Shown here: piece by piece, positions 56,970-64,000 of the stretch
How positions within the stretch are numbered: the stretch's first letter is position 1
Layout: every line of letters begins with the position of its first letter
NCBI RefSeq assembly: GCF_000152805.1
Contig: NZ_CH902578.1
Coordinates: 447,173-511,172, forward strand
DNA: 64,000 nt
DNA from: Maritimibacter alkaliphilus HTCC2654
GTDB lineage: Bacteria > Pseudomonadota > Alphaproteobacteria > Rhodobacterales > Rhodobacteraceae
Reading direction: 5' to 3'
Notes under the pieces: model-generated
What the model was told of the DNA's origin: nothing
The model's input: the letters and a program-made list of their open reading frames with translations, nothing else
Databases searched by the model: none
Made by a program: the position numbers and the translations under genes

Positions 56970-59375
56970 ATGACCGAGCAATCAACACAAATCCATCCTG
57001 TCCTGCCGCTGCGCGACATCGTGGTCTTTCCGCATATGATCGTGCCGCTCTTCGTCGGTCGCGAGAAGAGCGTGAAGGCACTGGAAGAGGTGATGGCGGA
57101 CGACAAGCAGATCCTGCTGTCGAGCCAGATCGACCCGTCGGTCGACGACCCGGACGAAGACGGCATCTACCGCACAGGCGTTCTGGCAAACGTCCTGCAA
57201 CTGCTCAAACTGCCCGACGGCACCGTGAAGGTGCTGGTCGAAGGCCAGGCGCGGGTGCAGATCAACGAATTCCTGTCCAACCCCGACTTCTTCGAGGCCG
57301 AGGCCGAAATCCTTATCGAAACCATCGGTGACGAAGCCGCCGCCGAGGCGCTCGTGCGGTCGGTCCGTGAGGAATTCGAACGCTATGCCAAGGTGAAGAA
57401 GAACATCCCGGAAGAGGCGCTTTCGGCGGTGTCCGAGACCCGCGAACCGGCGAAACTCGCCGACCTCGTGGCCGGTCATCTTGGCGTGGAAGTCGACCAG
57501 AAGCAGGATCTTCTGGAAACCCTCCCGATCGACGAGCGGCTTGAGAAGGTCTATGGCCTGATGCAGGGCGAAATGTCCGTTCTTCAGGTCGAAAAGAAGA
57601 TCAAGACGCGCGTGAAGAGCCAGATGGAGCGCACGCAGCGGGAGTATTACCTGAACGAACAGATGAAGGCGATCCAGAAGGAACTGGGCGAGGACGGCGA
57701 AGGCCAGGACGAGCTTCAGGAACTGGAAAACCGCATCAACGCGACCAAGCTGTCGAAAGAGGCCCGCGAAAAGGCCGATGCGGAGCTCAAGAAGCTCAAG
57801 AACATGAGCCCGATGAGCGCCGAGGCGACGGTCGTGCGCAACTACCTCGACTGGATGCTGTCGATCCCGTGGGGCGTGAAAAGCCGCGTGAAGAAGAACC
57901 TCGACAACGCGCAGAAGGTTCTGGACGACGACCATTACGGGCTTGAGAAGGTCAAGGAACGGATCGTCGAATACCTCGCCGTGCAGCAACGCTCGAAAAA
58001 GCTGAAGGGGCCGATCATGTGCCTCGTCGGTCCTCCGGGTGTCGGTAAGACGTCGCTGGGCAAATCGGTCGCCAAGGCCACGGGGCGCGAGTTCATTCGC
58101 ATCTCGCTGGGCGGCGTGCGTGACGAAAGCGAAATTCGCGGTCACCGCCGGACCTATATCGGCTCGATGCCCGGCAAGATCATTCAGGCGCTGAAAAAGG
58201 CCAAGACCACGAACCCGCTCATCCTGCTCGATGAAATCGACAAGATGGGGCAGGATTTCCGCGGCGACCCGGCCTCGGCGATGCTCGAAGTGCTCGACCC
58301 GGAGCAGAACGCGACCTTCGTGGACCACTATCTCGAAGTGGAATACGACCTGTCGAACGTGATGTTCCTGACCACGGCGAACTCCTACAACATGCCCGGC
58401 CCGCTTCTGGACCGGATGGAGATCATTCCGCTGGCGGGCTACACCGAAGACGAAAAGCGCGAGATCGCCAAGCAGCACCTCGTCGACAAGCAGGTCAAGA
58501 ACCACGGGCTTCGCAAGGGCGAGTTCGAGGTGACCGACAGCGCCCTGACCGACATCATCCGCTATTACACCCGCGAGGCGGGGGTGCGGAACCTCGAACG
58601 CGACATCGCGAAACTGGCACGCAAGGCCGTGACCAAGATCGTGCGCAAAGACGAGGAGCAGGTGAAGATCACGCGGGAGTCGCTGGAAGACTATCTGGGC
58701 GTGCGCAAACACCGCTACGGTCTGGCCGAGAAGGAAGACCAGATCGGCGTTGTGACCGGGCTGGCCTGGACCAGCGTGGGCGGCGATCTTCTCCAGATCG
58801 AAGCCCTGCGCCTGCCGGGCAAGGGCCGGATGAAGACGACCGGGAAACTGGGCGACGTGATGAAGGAATCGATCGACGCCGCAAGCTCCTATGTCCGGTC
58901 CATCGCGCCCGAGATCGGGGTGAAGCCGCCGAAGTTCGACCGCTGGGACATCCACGTCCACGTGCCGGACGGGGCGACGCCCAAGGACGGTCCGTCCGCG
59001 GGCCTCGCCATGGTGACCTCGATCGTGTCTGTGCTGACGCAGATCCCGGTGCGCAAGGATATCGCCATGACGGGCGAGGTGTCGCTGCGCGGCAATGCCA
59101 TGCCCATCGGCGGGTTGAAGGAAAAGCTGCTCGCGGCCCTGCGCGGCGGGATCAAGACGGTCTTCATCCCCGAAGAGAACGTCAAGGATCTGGCCGACAT
59201 TCCGGACAACGTGAAGGAAGGGCTCGAGATCATTCCGGTCACCCATGTGCGCGACGTGCTGAAACAGGCGCTCGTGTCCGAACCGGAACCGATCGAATGG
59301 GACGAGGCGGCCGAGGAAGCTGCGGCCGCCGCAGCCGCCAAGACGAGCGGAGAGCCGGCGCAGATCGCGCACTGA
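56970..59375 (+). CDS. lon: ATP-dependent protease Lon
   Basis: Lon (801 residues) degrades misfolded and regulatory proteins. It has the N-terminal substrate-binding domain ([21 protein letters not shown]), AAA+ Walker A GPPGVGKT (354-361) and [27 protein letters not shown], and the protease domain with catalytic Ser676 in [11 protein letters not shown]; the lysine of the Ser-Lys dyad lies in the following [10 protein letters not shown]. The C-terminus is Ala-rich. A terminator follows at 59399, then HU, the usual order. Confidence 0.98.
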   Translation: MTEQSTQIHPVLPLRDIVVFPHMIVPLFVGREKSVKALEEVMADDKQILLSSQIDPSVDDPDEDGIYRTGVLANVLQLLKLPDGTVKVLVEGQARVQINEFLSNPDFFEAEAEILIETIGDEAAAEALVRSVREEFERYAKVKKNIPEEALSAVSETREPAKLADLVAGHLGVEVDQKQDLLETLPIDERLEKVYGLMQGEMSVLQVEKKIKTRVKSQMERTQREYYLNEQMKAIQKELGEDGEGQDELQELENRINATKLSKEAREKADAELKKLKNMSPMSAEATVVRNYLDWMLSIPWGVKSRVKKNLDNAQKVLDDDHYGLEKVKERIVEYLAVQQRSKKLKGPIMCLVGPPGVGKTSLGKSVAKATGREFIRISLGGVRDESEIRGHRRTYIGSMPGKIIQALKKAKTTNPLILLDEIDKMGQDFRGDPASAMLEVLDPEQNATFVDHYLEVEYDLSNVMFLTTANSYNMPGPLLDRMEIIPLAGYTEDEKREIAKQHLVDKQVKNHGLRKGEFEVTDSALTDIIRYYTREAGVRNLERDIAKLARKAVTKIVRKDEEQVKITRESLEDYLGVRKHRYGLAEKEDQIGVVTGLAWTSVGGDLLQIEALRLPGKGRMKTTGKLGDVMKESIDAASSYVRSIAPEIGVKPPKFDRWDIHVHVPDGATPKDGPSAGLAMVTSIVSVLTQIPVRKDIAMTGEVSLRGNAMPIGGLKEKLLAALRGGIKTVFIPEENVKDLADIPDNVKEGLEIIPVTHVRDVLKQALVSEPEPIEWDEAAEEAAAAAAAKTSGEPAQIAH

Positions 59376-59398
59376 TTTCCGACCGTCAGAGACATTTG

Positions 59399-59437
59399 GG
59401 GCCGGGCGCTGCATCTAGCGTCCGGCCCTAGATTTTG
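59399..59437 (+). terminator. Rho-independent terminator of lon
   Basis: A 12-bp stem gggccgggcgct / agcgtccggccc (one G-T wobble) with a 6-nt loop, followed by tagattttg, 23 bp after the lon stop. Confidence 0.75.
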
Positions 59438-59575
59438 CGGGGCGCTCCGGTCATGCCCCTTTATTTGTTAACCATTTCGTTATACGCTTCGGGGTGATGT
59501 GTGCCCGGATGCGCCGGGGCATCGCTTTCATCAGAACCGGCCAGAGAAGCCGGGCATCATACAGGCAAATCCATT

Positions 59576-60001
59576 ATGGCCACGAGCACCAAGAAATCTG
59601 CGACCAAATCATCCACCGGCACCCGCAAGGCGACCACCGCCAAACCCGAGGCCGACGCGCCCGTGGCGGATGCGCCGACGACCGCCGTGCAGGGGGTGAC
59701 CCGTGCGGTCCCGACCGCCGAGGGCGAAAGCGACGGCAAGATCGTCAAGAAAGACCTGATCGACCGGGTGATCGCACGATCCGGGGTCAAGCCGCGCTAT
59801 GTCCGCCCCGTGGTCGACGCGCTGCTCGTCGAGTTGGGCGAGATGCTGGAAGAAGCGGAAACCATGCAACTTCAACCGCTTGGCACCGTGAAAGTGCAGC
59901 GTCGCAAGGACGTCACGGATGGCGAAGTCATCATCACCAAGGTGAAGCGGAAAAAGGACACGCCCGAAGGCGACGATCCCCTTGCAGCCGCTGCGGAGTG
60001 A
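59576..60001 (+). CDS. HU family DNA-binding protein with long N-terminal tail
   Basis: This 141-residue protein has a low-complexity Lys/Ala/Thr-rich tail of about 50 residues (STKKSATKSSTGTRKATT) before a HU/IHF core (KKDLIDRVIARSGVKPRYVRPVVDALLVELGEML) and a short beta-arm region. HU normally has about 90 residues, so the tail is unusual but seen in other Rhodobacteraceae HU-like proteins. ATG 59576 is preferred; earlier in-frame starts lie in the lon terminator region. Confidence 0.85.
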   Translation: MATSTKKSATKSSTGTRKATTAKPEADAPVADAPTTAVQGVTRAVPTAEGESDGKIVKKDLIDRVIARSGVKPRYVRPVVDALLVELGEMLEEAETMQLQPLGTVKVQRRKDVTDGEVIITKVKRKKDTPEGDDPLAAAAE

Positions 60002-60022
60002 CGCTAAAAGCCGCGCCACGGC

Positions 60023-60097
60023 GGGTGATTAGCTCAGTGGTAGAGCGCTTCGTTCACATCGAAGATGTCGGGGGTTCAAATCCCTCATCACCCACCA
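60023..60097 (+). tRNA. tRNA-Val(CAC)
   Basis: The acceptor gggtgat pairs with atcaccc; the D-arm gctc/gagc, anticodon stem cttcg/cgaag with loop ttcacat (CAC), and T-arm ggggg-ttcaaat-ccctc are complete. The CCA end is encoded. Confidence 0.93.
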
Positions 60098-60241
60098 TTC
60101 CCTCACATCTCGCAGTTCGGCCGGTCCCGGCGGGACACGTGTGTCGTGGTCGACGCAATGCCCGGTTCGCCGCAGGTCTCGCCTTGAAGTGCACCGACCC
60201 TCTTGCCACCCGCCCATCGGCCCGTTAAATCCCCGCCTCAC

Positions 60242-60317
60242 GGGTGGTTAGCTCAGTTGGTAGAGCGTCTCGTTTACACCGAGGATGTCGGGGGTTCGAG
60301 CCCCTCACCACCCACCA
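60242..60317 (+). tRNA. tRNA-Val(TAC)
   Basis: The acceptor gggtggt pairs with accaccc; the anticodon loop tttacac gives TAC. The T-arm is ggggg-ttcgagc-cccctc-like, and CCA is encoded. It closely resembles the Val(CAC) gene upstream. Confidence 0.93.
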
Positions 60318-60474
60318 TATTCCCCGTTTTCATGCCCCCGAACCGCTCTCGCACCCCCGGCGCGCAGGATGCCGGATCGCGCCCTGAAACCCGCGCGAAA
60401 AAATCGTCACAAAACCCGGTCCAAACCGCTTGACGCCCCCGGCGCAGGGCCGTAGAAGGCCCCTCACGCAGCGG

Positions 60475-60551
60475 GCGGTTGTAGCTCAGTTGGTTAGAGT
60501 ACCGGCCTGTCACGCCGGGGGTCGCGGGTTCGAGCCCCGTCAACCGCGCCA
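60475..60551 (+). tRNA. tRNA-Asp(GTC)
   Basis: The acceptor gcggttg pairs with caaccgc; the anticodon stem ccggc/gccgg encloses ctgtcac (GTC). The T-loop is ttcgagc, and CCA is encoded. Confidence 0.93.
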
Positions 60552-60576
60552 CTGCTGCGATCCCGAATTTCGGGTG

Positions 60577-60603
60577 AAAAGGCCTCCGACCGGGGGCCTT
60601 TTT
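60577..60603 (+). terminator. Terminator after the tRNA cluster
   Basis: The stem aaggcctcc / gggggcctt (one mismatch or bulge) is followed by a run of T residues, 26 bp after tRNA-Asp. Confidence 0.75.
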
Positions 60604-60689
60604 CGCGTCCGGGCCTTGGGCGGTGCGCCAGTTTGGCGCGTTGAACCTTTGCGCGGCCATCTTACGTTCAGGGCAAACGAGGACCGAAG

Positions 60690-60914
60690 ATGCGCCTGCT
60701 CGATTCCATTCCACTGACCACGATCCTGATTTTCTGCGCGACCATCGGGTTGGCCCCGTTCACGCCGCCGCATGTGTGGGAAAAGCTGCAAATGCTGGTC
60801 GCGGGCACGCTTTCCGAGCCGATCGACATTCTCGATCTGGTCATGCACGGGGCGCCGTGGCTCGTGCTGATCGTGAAACTCGCGCGTCTGGTGCAGCGCC
60901 GCGTGACGGCCTAG
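60690..60914 (+). CDS. Small membrane protein (74 residues)
   Basis: This short protein has two hydrophobic helices (LTTILIFCATIGLAPF and PWLVLIVKLARLV) around a central stretch with the conserved-looking PPHVWEKLQMLVAG. Similar short proteins occur in Rhodobacteraceae, sometimes labelled RND-related, but no function is established. It overlaps the end of the convergent gene by 4 bp. Confidence 0.6.
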   Translation: MRLLDSIPLTTILIFCATIGLAPFTPPHVWEKLQMLVAGTLSEPIDILDLVMHGAPWLVLIVKLARLVQRRVTA

Positions 60915-61654
60915 GCGGGCAGAGGAAAGCCCCAGGCGGCCTCGACCTTGGAGTTGAGCGCCGATGCGAGATACGACCTGTCGGCATCGCTGACGGTCTC
61001 GGGCGGGCTTGGGCGGTCTTCGACGTTGGCGAGGAACTTGGACCCGAGCCGCTTGGTGACGGGTCGGTACACGTCGATCGGCGGCAGATCGAACGCCTCG
61101 CTCACCTTCACGACGAAGCCTTCGGGATCGGCCTGAACATCGCCCAGCCGACACAGGACGAGGTTGCAGCCCCGGTTGCGCAGCCCCAGCAGATACGCGG
61201 CCTTCATCGCCCGCAGATCGGCGATATTGGCGAAGGGCAGGCCGGTGATGGGATGGCGGTCTTGCTGGAGGGGCGTTCCCACCGTGCCAAGTTCGCCCGA
61301 GCGCGGGAAATACCGCTTGCGGTCGACGATCGTGCCCCATTCGGCGCGCAGGAAGTCCGAGAAGGTCAGGGACTGCATGTCGGGCGGGCAGTGCCAAGGC
61401 TTCGCATACATCGACCGGACCCAGCCCAGAGGTTCGCGCAGGACGCCCACGATCAGCGCGCGCTGCCCGATGCCGGTCATCTGGGCGAAGCCGTGTTTCC
61501 AGCCATAGGCATCGGTCGGGGTCAGCGTCGTGTTCTTGGCGAGCAGGCGGTTCACGAAATTCGTGCCCGACGAGCGCTCGCCGAACACCTGAAGATGGTC
61601 GGGGGTGGCCCCGTTCCTGCGATAGATCCCGATGCCCGTCTCTGCCAGCGTCAT
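60911..61654 (-). CDS. Sulfotransferase-like P-loop protein
   Basis: This 247-residue protein begins with a P-loop-like FGERSSGTNFVNRLL, the pattern used by sulfotransferases to bind the PAPS 5'-phosphosulfate, followed by VLREPLGWVRSMY, the 3'-phosphate arginine/serine region. Substrate unknown; surface polysaccharides are plausible because a glycosyltransferase lies divergent 129 bp away. The family match is moderate. Confidence 0.65.
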   Translation of the reverse strand: MTLAETGIGIYRRNGATPDHLQVFGERSSGTNFVNRLLAKNTTLTPTDAYGWKHGFAQMTGIGQRALIVGVLREPLGWVRSMYAKPWHCPPDMQSLTFSDFLRAEWGTIVDRKRYFPRSGELGTVGTPLQQDRHPITGLPFANIADLRAMKAAYLLGLRNRGCNLVLCRLGDVQADPEGFVVKVSEAFDLPPIDVYRPVTKRLGSKFLANVEDRPSPPETVSDADRSYLASALNSKVEAAWGFPLPA

Positions 61655-61783
61655 GCCTTACCCTTTTGCGCCGACAGTGCCGTGTGACCCGCGGCTTGGA
61701 AAGCCCAAAGGGGCTAGGCGGGTCGTCGGCGCCCGTGTAACCTTTGCGAAACGGGTCCAGAGAGGCCGGATCGGGGACAGACG

Positions 61784-62653
61784 ATGCAGACGACAGCCGC
61801 CGCGCTGACCATGGTGCGCGACGACGATTTCTTTCTTGAACGCTGGGTGCGGTACTACGGCGGGCTGTTCGGGCGCGAGAACTGTTATGTCGTCAATCAC
61901 GGCAACCAAGCCTCGGTGCGCGAGATCGCGGCGGGCTGCAATCTGATCGCCATTCCTGACACGTCCGAGAAATTCGACCAGCGCCGCTGGCGGTTGTTCA
62001 ACGGGTTATCGACCGGGCTCAGATCGTATTTCAAATACGTCGTGGTGGGGGACGTCGACGAATTCGTCGTGGTCGATCCGAACGCCGGGCTGGACCTGCT
62101 CGGGTTTCTGAAGAAGGCGCCGGGGCGCAAGATCCTGACACCTCTCGGGCTGGAGGTGACGCATCGCACCATGCAGGAGCGCGACCCGGTGACCGGCCCG
62201 ATCCTCGGCCCGCGCCGGTTCGTGCGGGTGAATTTCCATTACTCCAAACCCTGCGTGGTGGGGTTTCCCGGCAAGCTGTCGCGCGGTGGGCATTTCGCGG
62301 AATACGATCAGCTTTTCACGCCCGAGGCGCTGTATCTCTTTCACATGAAGTTCTGCGACTCGGCCCAGTATTCGGGCGTGATGGACCGACGCAACGCGAC
62401 GGTGGCGGCGGCGGGGGTGACCAAGGGCGAGACCGGCATCGGCGGGCATTGGTTCGCGGATGAACGTGGGTCGGACGACGAGGTGTTCGCCCAGTTCAAC
62501 ACGCGCCCCATCGTGCGCGGTTTCGACATGTCGCCATACCGGCGCAAGATGCATGACGGGTGGGAGGAGCGTGGGCACGGCATGTGGCAGTTCCCGCGCG
62601 GGCTTTACCCCCATATGCATGAGCTGCCCGAGCGGTTCTTCGGGATCGTGTGA
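61784..62653 (+). CDS. Family-2-type glycosyltransferase
   Basis: This 289-residue protein resembles the GT2/GT92-like Glyco_tranf_2_4 group. It has MVRDDDFFLERWVRYYGGLFG near the N-terminus, the metal-binding motif VVGDVDEFVVVD near residue 88, and a later HMKFCDS. It should transfer a sugar to a surface polymer or lipid. No signal peptide or membrane helix is seen. Repeat copy 4 begins immediately after the stop. Confidence 0.8.
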   Translation: MQTTAAALTMVRDDDFFLERWVRYYGGLFGRENCYVVNHGNQASVREIAAGCNLIAIPDTSEKFDQRRWRLFNGLSTGLRSYFKYVVVGDVDEFVVVDPNAGLDLLGFLKKAPGRKILTPLGLEVTHRTMQERDPVTGPILGPRRFVRVNFHYSKPCVVGFPGKLSRGGHFAEYDQLFTPEALYLFHMKFCDSAQYSGVMDRRNATVAAAGVTKGETGIGGHWFADERGSDDEVFAQFNTRPIVRGFDMSPYRRKMHDGWEERGHGMWQFPRGLYPHMHELPERFFGIV

Positions 62654-62658
62654 GGTTT

Positions 62659-62733
62659 CGCGCCAGCAAGCTGGCGCGACCCGTTGGGGGGCTAGCCCCC
62701 CAAACCCCCCAAGGTTTCCTGAAACAGAGAAGG
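62659..62733. repeat. Dispersed hairpin repeat, copy 4
   Basis: Two perfect 9-bp hairpins (cgcgccagc/gctggcgcg and ttggggggc/gccccccaa) are followed by the reversed core accccccaaggtttcc-tgaaacagagaag. It fills the gap between the glycosyltransferase and the convergent hydrolase. Confidence 0.65.
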
Positions 62734-62740
62734 GGCAGGG

Positions 62741-63607
62741 TCAGGCGAAGAAATCGGCGAGTGCCGTCGTCACGGCACCCGGGTGGCTGTCGATCATGAA
62801 ATGTCCGCCCGGCAAGGGCGCCGGGGTGATCGTTTCGATCCGATCGGCCCAAGTGTCTGGCACGTCGTAAGCGCGGCCCATTGCGCCGTCCATGCCCCAG
62901 CCGATGAGAGTCGGGGCGCGGACCGTCCGGCCAAGGTCGGCCTCGTCCTGCGCGAGGTCGATGTCGATGGCGGCGCGGTAGTCGTGGCACATCGCGCGGA
63001 TGCAGGCGGGGTCGCGCCAGCTTTTCCGGTAAGCGGCCAGTTGATCCGGCGCGAAATCGCTGAGGTTCGCCGCGCCCCAGCCCAGCAGGCAGCTTTCGAA
63101 ATAGGCGTCGGGATCGTGGCCGATCATCGTTTCGGGGAAGGGGGCGGGCTGCGACAGGAAGAACCAGTGGTAATAGGCGCGCGCGACCGGATGCGTGAGA
63201 CCGTTGAGGATCAGCTCGGTCGGCACGACGTCGATGAGGGCGAGGCGTGCGATGCGGTCGGGCGCGTCCAGCGTCATCCGATAGGCCGTGCGCGCGCCCC
63301 GGTCGTGGCCTGCGACCGCGAAACGCTTAAAACCGAGGTCGGACATCAGCGCCAGCATGTCGCCGCCCATGTGGCGGAAGGAATAAAGCGCGGGATCGTC
63401 GGGCTTGGACGAGGCGCCGTAGCCGCGCAGGTCGGCTGCGATCACCGTGTGGTTGGCGGCCAGCGCCGGTGCCACGCGCCACCACAGCGCACGCGTCTGC
63501 GGAAAGCCGTGCAGGAGGAGGAGCGGCGGGCCGCTCCCCCCGATGTCGTAGGCGATCTCGATCCCGTCGTGGTCGAAGGTCCGGGTCGAAAAGCCCTGCG
63601 GTGTCAC
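62741..63607 (-). CDS. Haloacetate dehalogenase-like alpha/beta hydrolase
   Basis: This 288-residue alpha/beta hydrolase has the residues of fluoroacetate dehalogenases in the expected order: nucleophile Asp102 with Arg103 and Arg106 (GHDRGAR), acid Asp126, halide pocket His147/Trp148 (YHWFF), Trp177 and Tyr210, and base His269 (PGGHF). Such enzymes replace the halogen of a haloacetate with hydroxyl. The GTG start overlaps the stop of the upstream M20 peptidase (4 bp). Confidence 0.85.
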   Translation of the reverse strand: MTPQGFSTRTFDHDGIEIAYDIGGSGPPLLLLHGFPQTRALWWRVAPALAANHTVIAADLRGYGASSKPDDPALYSFRHMGGDMLALMSDLGFKRFAVAGHDRGARTAYRMTLDAPDRIARLALIDVVPTELILNGLTHPVARAYYHWFFLSQPAPFPETMIGHDPDAYFESCLLGWGAANLSDFAPDQLAAYRKSWRDPACIRAMCHDYRAAIDIDLAQDEADLGRTVRAPTLIGWGMDGAMGRAYDVPDTWADRIETITPAPLPGGHFMIDSHPGAVTTALADFFA

Positions 63608-64000
63608 GACCGCTCCGCCAGCGCCGCGAGGATGCGCGCCCAGCTGCGGATCCCCTTGTGGAAGCTCTGGACGTCGTATTTCTCGTTCGGGGAGTGGATC
63701 GCGTCATCCTCTTTCGCGAAGCCGATCAGCATGGCGTCCATGCCGAGCACCTCCTTGAAATGCCCCGCGACGGGGATGGAGCCGCCCGCGCCCACGAAAG
63801 CCGCTTCGACTCCCCATTCGTCCGACAGCGCCCCGCGCGCGATCTCGAACGCCGGGTTGTCGGTGGACATGACCGAGGCGGGCGCGCCGTGGCCGTTGGA
63901 AAACACGCATTCGACGTCATCGGGCAGGCGGGCGTTCACGAAATCGACGAAGGCCGCGTGGATCTTGTCCGGGTCCTGTTGCCCGACGAGGCGGAAGCTG
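63604..64000 (-). CDS. M20 family metallopeptidase, C-terminal part
   Basis: This is the C-terminal 131 residues of an M20/M25/M40 dipeptidase or amidohydrolase; the 5' end is outside the window. Visible are the dimerisation-domain end SFRLVGQQDPDKI, the family GAGGSIPVAGHF, and the late GFAKEDDAIHSPNEKYDVQSFHKGI, which holds the last metal ligand histidine. The stop overlaps the hydrolase GTG. Confidence 0.85.
   Translation of the reverse strand, partial: SFRLVGQQDPDKIHAAFVDFVNARLPDDVECVFSNGHGAPASVMSTDNPAFEIARGALSDEWGVEAAFVGAGGSIPVAGHFKEVLGMDAMLIGFAKEDDAIHSPNEKYDVQSFHKGIRSWARILAALAERS

Noticed and set aside
56982-59414. 810-codon open frame opposite lon
   Set aside because: Shadow frame; lon on the plus strand is unambiguous.

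Overview
The window is GC-rich, densely packed and contains no rRNA, CRISPR array, phage gene or insertion sequence that I can recognise. Gene content and order point to an alphaproteobacterium of the Rhodobacteraceae (Rhodobacter/Roseobacter group). The strongest evidence is the dusB(nifR3)-ntrB-ntrC-ntrY-ntrX-trkA-trkH-hfq-hflX block with ispDF divergent to it, an NtrC without the sigma-54 GAFTGA loop, fabF-mltG, surA-pdxA-rsmA, pepA-holC and lon-HU. It looks like core chromosome, with a few lineage-specific genes between the housekeeping blocks.

Layout. 1-10.7 kb: end of fabF, mltG, a DUF4180/cupin pair, eno with a clear terminator, a flavin monooxygenase, two EamA exporters, GNAT, DUF1697, a PhzF-like isomerase, a Na+/H+ antiporter and a DNase I-fold (EEP) protein. 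10.8-18.5 kb: a membrane protein, then on the minus strand tyrS, a BaiN/YhiN flavoprotein, xthA, a nucleoside hydrolase and selO, with anmK divergent from tyrS. 18.6-23.9 kb: surA-pdxA-rsmA on the minus strand, divergent from pepA-holC. 24.1-27.6 kb: amtB without glnK, then ispDF-pgpA-pncC. 27.7-39.6 kb: the nitrogen two-component systems (NtrBC, NtrYX), Trk potassium uptake, Hfq and HflX.

39.9-50.1 kb: a penicillin-acylase-type hydrolase, a beta-hydroxyacid dehydrogenase, two overlapping HupE-like membrane proteins, a SYLF lipoprotein, hemolysin III, a TPM protein with a zinc ribbon, a PLP decarboxylase behind a perfect palindrome, tpiA, and sufT-sufA-tfoX-like. 50.3-56.6 kb: phhB, an unidentified lipoprotein, a protease/RimK-ligase fusion, tgt, and a tandem pair of paralogous membrane proteins of unknown function. 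57-60.6 kb: lon, HU, and tRNAs Val(CAC), Val(TAC), Asp(GTC). 60.7-64 kb: a small membrane protein, a P-loop sulfotransferase-like protein, a family-2-type glycosyltransferase, a haloacetate-dehalogenase-like enzyme with a complete active-site set, and the C-terminal part of an M20 peptidase.

Genes that work together: NtrB/NtrC (nitrogen status) and AmtB (ammonium uptake) are in the same window, and amtB has NtrC-like dyads upstream; TrkA/TrkH form one potassium transporter; Hfq/HflX are translationally adjacent. The best candidates for something undescribed are the tandem membrane-protein pair (54.5-56.6 kb), the HupE pair (43.4-44.6 kb), the 8-bp-arm palindrome before the decarboxylase, and a dispersed hairpin-rich repeat present in four intergenic copies. 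Functions are assigned from recognised motifs only; no database search was run.
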